Part shown: positions 59,945 to 64,000 of the stretch, piece by piece | Numbering within the stretch: the stretch's first letter is position 1 | How the letters are laid out: each line of letters opens with the position of its first letter | NCBI GenBank assembly: GCA_013297745.1 | Contig: JAAFIM010000014.1 | Location: 1-64,000, forward strand | Reading direction: 5' to 3' | DNA length: 64,000 nucleotides | From: Chitinophagales bacterium | GTDB lineage: Bacteria > Bacteroidota > Bacteroidia > Chitinophagales > Saprospiraceae | Translations under genes and position numbers: made by a program | The notes under the pieces: generated by a model | Databases searched by the model: none | What the model was told of the DNA's origin: nothing | What the model saw: the letters and a program-made list of their open reading frames with translations, nothing else

Positions 59945-61306
59945 ATGAAATTTTTTCAAATTTTCTTTTGTACTTTACTTTGCTTTCTGCTTGTACAGGC
60001 TAATTATGCTCAAATAGGTAAGATATTTGACCGCCAAAGTACAAAAATAAATAATGCAGGCAAAAACTTGGGCAATGTTCCCAAAAATACAGCCAAAAGA
60101 GTAGGCAATAATGCTACCAATAGAATCAACTCGGGCATAGACCGAAAAGTAGACCGCGGCATTGATAAAGTGCTTAATCCACGCATACAACGCGGCTCCC
60201 AAAAAGGTACAATTAAAATCAAAAATGCCGATGGCAGCACTGCAGAACGCCAAATGACCAAAGCAGAAAAAAAAGCACTCAAAAAACAAGACCGTGCCGA
60301 TAAGCAAAAAGCCAAAAAAGCTAAACGCGATATGATTAAATATGGCAGCACAGACGAAGATATAAAGGCAGAACTTGCAGCAGAAGAAGAAAAAATGGCA
60401 GTAGAACGAAATCAAAAAAAACAAGAAGAATTGCGAAAAAATATCACCGCTCAATACACAGGTGTTAGCACTTTTAGATTGGTACGCCGCAATACCAACA
60501 ATAAATTAGATACCTTTTTTGTCAATAGTTATGTCAATGGTACTCGCACAGCCATAAAAGTACGGGAACAGTACAACAAAGACAAACTTATCCATTGGTG
60601 TGTATCTGATAGAGGGCGTATGCAAACTGATGACTTGCAATCTCAAAAGCAAAAATTGCCTCTTAGCGCGTATGTACAACGAGACGACAAAAAAAATAAT
60701 AATCCCGAAGACGACACCATAGATACATTGTACAAACTCGGCAGCAAAGACTTTAATAATTTCAAATTCCAACGCGAATATAAAATGCAAACCCGCGATA
60801 GTGTCATTTGCGCCCATTATTTAGGTAGCGACCAGCAGTTTGAAATAGAAGTTTGGGCTGATGAAAGCGTTAAAGCTCGTCATTTTGAGCAGTTTGTCAT
60901 TGATGAAAAATATGTCAAAAGTCCTATAATACAATCCATTGCTTTGCTGGGCAAAATAAATGTACAGATTCGCGAAGCTATAGTAACAGACAAAAATACA
61001 AATGAGGTTTTTTACTTCACTTATCAAAGTTCTAATAGCAACGCACCTTCTTCTTCCCATTTCAAATCCGAAGAAATTAATGAGAATGTTGATATTGACG
61101 GTTATTTTGATAGCGGCACCTTTGAAGCTGAATTAGACGATATAATAAAAATTTTTGAGGAAGAGGAAGAAGCTGCCGAAGACGCCAAATATGAGAAAGA
61201 AGAAGCGGAAAGAGAAGCTGCGCTTAGAAAAACAGCAGAATGGTTTAAAATACAAGCCAAAGGAATTATATTTTCTGTCAATTATATTATCAACCCTGAT
61301 AAATAA
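59945..61306 (+). CDS. Exported protein, relative of the preceding one
   Basis: 453 residues: signal MKFFQIFFCTLLCFLLVQAN, then NNATNRINSGIDRKVDRGID and KVLNPRI, matching the VDKVLNP element next door. A Lys-rich coiled region (~95-155) follows, then a domain with FEIEVWADESVKARHFEQF, like the WVDESEKTE part of its neighbour. The C-terminus has a Glu-rich coil (IFEEEEEAAEDAKYEKEEAE). The pair probably arose by duplication and then diverged. Role unknown; perhaps envelope or surface. Confidence 0.7.
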   Translation: MKFFQIFFCTLLCFLLVQANYAQIGKIFDRQSTKINNAGKNLGNVPKNTAKRVGNNATNRINSGIDRKVDRGIDKVLNPRIQRGSQKGTIKIKNADGSTAERQMTKAEKKALKKQDRADKQKAKKAKRDMIKYGSTDEDIKAELAAEEEKMAVERNQKKQEELRKNITAQYTGVSTFRLVRRNTNNKLDTFFVNSYVNGTRTAIKVREQYNKDKLIHWCVSDRGRMQTDDLQSQKQKLPLSAYVQRDDKKNNNPEDDTIDTLYKLGSKDFNNFKFQREYKMQTRDSVICAHYLGSDQQFEIEVWADESVKARHFEQFVIDEKYVKSPIIQSIALLGKINVQIREAIVTDKNTNEVFYFTYQSSNSNAPSSSHFKSEEINENVDIDGYFDSGTFEAELDDIIKIFEEEEEAAEDAKYEKEEAEREAALRKTAEWFKIQAKGIIFSVNYIINPDK

Positions 61307-61321
61307 TAAATCCCATTGTGT

Positions 61322-61354
61322 AACGCTGTAGGCTTAGCTTACAGCGTTTTTTTT
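61322..61354 (+). terminator. Terminator after the exported-protein pair
   Basis: AACGCTGTA / TACAGCGTT stem followed by T8. Confidence 0.8.
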
Positions 61355-61356
61355 AT

Positions 61357-61389
61357 AAAAAAAAAGCCCACACCATAAAGATGTGAGCT
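61357..61389 (-). terminator. Terminator after ribA
   Basis: On the minus strand AGCTCACAT / TGTGGGCT (one mismatch) is followed by T9, directly after the ribA stop region. Confidence 0.75.
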
Positions 61390-61396
61390 ATTCATT

Positions 61397-61999
61397 TTAT
61401 TTATTCAGAATAGTATGCCGCATTTTATCCCTTTTAGTAAATAAATAACGTTCATTAAACCGATTAGGTGGAATTTCTATAGCTACATTTTCTACCACCT
61501 CAAAACCTAATAAAGTCAGTTGTTCAGCTTTAATTGGATTATTAGAAATCAAACGTATTTTATTGATATTGAGCAATCTAAGCATTTCCGCCGCTACAGT
61601 ATAATCGCGTTCATCTTCTTTAAAACCTAATTTTAAATTAGCTTCTACCGTATCAAAACCCTGCTCTTGCAACTGATAAGCCTTCAATTTATTGACCAAT
61701 CCAATCCCGCGCCCTTCTTGTATCAAATATAAAACAGCTCCTTTGCCCTCATTTTCAATCATTTGCATAGCTTGGTGCAGTTGCTCGCCACAATCACAAC
61801 GCTGCGAGCCAAAAATATCACCCGTTACACAAGACGAATGTAGGCGCAACAAAATAGGTTCATCTGCTGCCCAAGTACCTTTAGTCAAAGCGATGTGAGC
61901 CTCTTTGGTATCCAATTGGGTAAAGGCTGTCATTTCAAACTCACCATAAGCTGTAGGCATTTGTACGGTCTGGTCTTGCCGCAGCAATTTATTTATCAT
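61397..61999 (-). CDS. ribA: GTP cyclohydrolase II
   Basis: 200 residues, the normal size of a stand-alone RibA. Zinc ligands C57, C68 and C70 in [20 protein letters not shown], then [19 protein letters not shown] with the catalytic Arg region, and [13 protein letters not shown] at the end. It opens GTP to give the first riboflavin precursor. The RibB half found fused in many bacteria is absent and must be elsewhere. Flanked by terminators. Confidence 0.95.
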   Translation of the reverse strand: MINKLLRQDQTVQMPTAYGEFEMTAFTQLDTKEAHIALTKGTWAADEPILLRLHSSCVTGDIFGSQRCDCGEQLHQAMQMIENEGKGAVLYLIQEGRGIGLVNKLKAYQLQEQGFDTVEANLKLGFKEDERDYTVAAEMLRLLNINKIRLISNNPIKAEQLTLLGFEVVENVAIEIPPNRFNERYLFTKRDKMRHTILNK

Positions 62000-62069
62000 A
62001 TTTCAAAAATTATTTATTAAAAATATAGTCATCAAATAACCAAAAAAATAGCTTTTAGTTTAGAAAAAT

Positions 62070-62101
62070 TAAAAAAAAGCCCACGCCGAAGCGCAGGCTT
62101 T
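62070..62101 (-). terminator. Terminator after htpG
   Basis: On the minus strand AGCCTGCGC-TTCG-GCGTGGGCT (one mismatch) is followed by T8. Confidence 0.8.
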
Positions 62102-62121
62102 CTAAAAAGTTGGAATTTAAA

Positions 62122-64000
62122 TTATTTGATAAAATCTACAGATTTTTTTACAAACTCGGTCAATTCAGCCCCTTTGAGCATACCTTGATGCAATAAAGCC
62201 AATTGGTATAAGTGTTTGCTGGCTGCTTCGTTGGGTTCGGAAGCCAACTTTACTATAGTTGGGTGATTGGTATTAACAACCACGTGATAAAACTCGCTTA
62301 AATTGTGGCTTTGTCCCTGTGCAAATTGCATTTCGCGCATACGGCGGAAAAATTCGGGTTTGGTTACCATAACGGGCATATCATCGGAAGTCAAGGCTTG
62401 CAACGAAACTGTAGCTTTGCTGTCATCTATAGCATCTTTGAACAAAGTTTCTACCGATTTTTGCTGGTCGGCTGTCAATATACTTTCGGCTATGTCGTCT
62501 TTTTTAATCAAATTGCGCAAGCTATCCGCATCCACGCGCGAGAAGCTCACTTTGTCCAATTTGCGCTCCAAGTGTTGGATAAAATGGGTATCAATTAAAC
62601 TATCAAATTTTAATACATCATAACCATTATTGCGCGCTACTTGGATATAACCATCGTGCGCTTCGGTGTCATTGGAATACAAATAAATCAATTTGCCGTC
62701 TTTATCTGTTTGTAAAGTTGCAATTTTTTCTTTATATTCTTCTAATGTAAAGTATTGATTTTGAGTATTTTCCAACAAAGTGAATTTCATCGCTTTTTCA
62801 GCAAATTTTTCATCTGTAACCATACCATATTTTACAAATACGTTGGTACTTTCCCATTTGCTGGTGAAAATATCGCGCTCTTTTTTAAACATTTCGCCCA
62901 ATTTGTCGGCAACTTTGCGAGTGATGTACTCGCTAATACGTTTTACGTTGCGGTCAGATTGCAAATAAGAACGGCTCACATTCAAAGGAATATCGGGCGA
63001 ATCTATAACCCCGTGCAACAAGGTCAAAAATTCGGGAACGATTTCTTTCACTTCATCCGTTACAAACACTTGGTTGCAATACAATTGTATTTTGTTGCGT
63101 TGCACCTCCAATTGATTACCCAACTTGGGAAAATACAAAACGCCAGTCAAATTGAACGGATAATCTATATTCAAATGCACCCAAAATAAAGGCGTTTGCG
63201 AATACGGATGCAGTTTTTGATAAAAATCTTGATAATCTTGGTCTGTGAGTTCGGCTGGGTTGCGTTTCCAAAGCGGGTTGGTATCGTTGATGATATTCGG
63301 AACTTCTATAGATTGAGGTTCTTTAGCTGGTTTATCTTCGCCGTTTTCGTCTTCAGTTGCGCTGTCTTCAGCCTCGTCCAAGTATTCAGTTTTTGTACCA
63401 AATTGGATTTCTGTGGGCAAAAATTTACAGTATTTGTTCAATAAATCGTCCAATTTGGATTTCTCCAAAAAGTCTTCGCCATCTGCGCCCACGTGCAAAA
63501 TAATATCTGTACCGCGCCCTTCTTTTTCTACCTCTTCCAGCGTATATTCGGGCGAACCGTCACAAGTCCAACGCACAGCTTGCGAGCCCGTTTTGTAAGA
63601 TTTGGTAACCACTTCCACTTTGTCGGCTACCATAAAAGCAGAATAAAACCCTAAACCAAAGTGTCCTATGATATTGGCTTCTGATTGGTATTTTTCCAAG
63701 AATTCTTGAGCGGAGGAAAAAGCTACTTGATTTAAGTATTTTTGTACTTCGTCGCTGGTCATACCAATACCTTTGTCGCGGATAGTGATAGTTTTGGCTT
63801 CTTTATCCAACAAAATTTCAATGCGAGTATCGCCAATTTCGCCTTCTACTTCGCCTTTATTGGCATAAGTTTTGAGTTTGGTGCTGGCATCGATAGCGTT
63901 GGCTACCAATTCGCGCAAAAATATCTCTTGGTCAGAATATAAGAATTTTTTAATGATAGGAAAAATGTTTTCCGTTGAAACCGAAATTGAACCACGTTGC
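62122..64000 (-). CDS. htpG: Chaperone HtpG (Hsp90), 5' end outside window
   Basis: The frame stays open past the right edge: beyond the TTG codon at 63918 it continues upstream as RGSISVSTENIFPIIKKF and LYSDQEIFLRELVANAIDAS, the canonical HtpG N-terminus, so only about the first handful of residues are missing. GHKL ATPase motifs: ELVANAIDAS, IRDKGIGMTSDE, NIIGHFGLGFYSAF, GRGTDIILHV. Middle domain RNKIQLYCNQVFV and NVSRSYLQSDRNVK follow. Usual length. It refolds proteins in the cytoplasm with ATP. An acidic insert (AEDSATEDENGEDKPA) lies between the ATPase and middle domains. Confidence 0.96.
   Translation of the reverse strand, partial: QRGSISVSTENIFPIIKKFLYSDQEIFLRELVANAIDASTKLKTYANKGEVEGEIGDTRIEILLDKEAKTITIRDKGIGMTSDEVQKYLNQVAFSSAQEFLEKYQSEANIIGHFGLGFYSAFMVADKVEVVTKSYKTGSQAVRWTCDGSPEYTLEEVEKEGRGTDIILHVGADGEDFLEKSKLDDLLNKYCKFLPTEIQFGTKTEYLDEAEDSATEDENGEDKPAKEPQSIEVPNIINDTNPLWKRNPAELTDQDYQDFYQKLHPYSQTPLFWVHLNIDYPFNLTGVLYFPKLGNQLEVQRNKIQLYCNQVFVTDEVKEIVPEFLTLLHGVIDSPDIPLNVSRSYLQSDRNVKRISEYITRKVADKLGEMFKKERDIFTSKWESTNVFVKYGMVTDEKFAEKAMKFTLLENTQNQYFTLEEYKEKIATLQTDKDGKLIYLYSNDTEAHDGYIQVARNNGYDVLKFDSLIDTHFIQHLERKLDKVSFSRVDADSLRNLIKKDDIAESILTADQQKSVETLFKDAIDDSKATVSLQALTSDDMPVMVTKPEFFRRMREMQFAQGQSHNLSEFYHVVVNTNHPTIVKLASEPNEAASKHLYQLALLHQGMLKGAELTEFVKKSVDFIK

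Overview
The window looks like a chromosomal segment of an AT-rich member of the Bacteroidota, most likely a Cytophagales-type gliding or marine lineage; the exact genus cannot be read from the sequence. The evidence is: two secreted enzymes with type IX secretion (T9SS) C-terminal sorting domains, repeated TAnnTTTG -7 promoter elements, PorT-like and TonB-like envelope proteins, YceD next to L32, an M1 peptidase, ApbE, and a NhaD antiporter. No rRNA, tRNA, CRISPR array, intact transposase or integrase was found.

Layout. 1-1861: a cluster of small unknown genes that share a duplicated 3' tail, cut by the left edge. 1910-6387: a serA-like dehydrogenase, NhaD, then a minus-strand operon with two short exported peptides ending in the same eight residues (NCPACGMG) and a DUF692/MNIO iron oxidase, which is a candidate peptide-modification (RiPP) system. 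6633-15725: endonuclease V, a striking inverted pair of tandem repeats, carbonic anhydrase, flavin reductase, a HisC-like aminotransferase, a T9SS serine protease, metallo-beta-lactamase (MBL) hydrolases and a T9SS esterase. 15727-19763: a foreign-looking three-gene island (DUF3696-type ATPase, TOPRIM-like protein, DUF262 protein) bounded by 43-bp perfect direct repeats derived from the 3' end of the esterase gene; this is a candidate antiphage system. 19855-22865: four tandem secreted TonB-domain proteins and one membrane-anchored TonB protein. 23047-31973: Nfu, an efflux adaptor with TolC, rpmF-yceD, DnaB carrying two inteins, and ApbE. 32076-32595: a frameshifted small gene and a paired palindromic element. 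32596-43754: ClpB, a MerR/B12-fold regulator, YceI, an FkbM methyltransferase, an M1 peptidase and small exported proteins. 44192-49697: GltX and two oligopeptide-type ABC permeases with large insertions. 50348-52752: ParA without ParB, a second copy of the repeat family, a Fur-family regulator and a second FkbM methyltransferase. 52762-56835: seven small signal-peptide plus membrane-helix proteins with a recurring PIEP motif, interrupted by a 358-bp MITE with terminal inverted repeats and a 7-bp target duplication. 56898-64000: an MBL hydrolase, HemW, two related secreted proteins, RibA and HtpG (cut by the right edge).

How the genes work together. The peptide/MNIO operon is translationally coupled (TAATG overlap) and ends at its own terminator. 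The island genes overlap or abut and share one promoter. The TonB-domain array is a chain of gene-conversion mosaics. YceD-L32, adaptor-TolC, permease-permease and small protein-MBL hydrolase form conventional operons. The strongest candidates for undescribed biology are the NCPACGMG-peptide/MNIO operon, the 43-bp-repeat-bounded island, the PIEP-motif membrane-protein array, and the inverted tandem-repeat family present at two loci.
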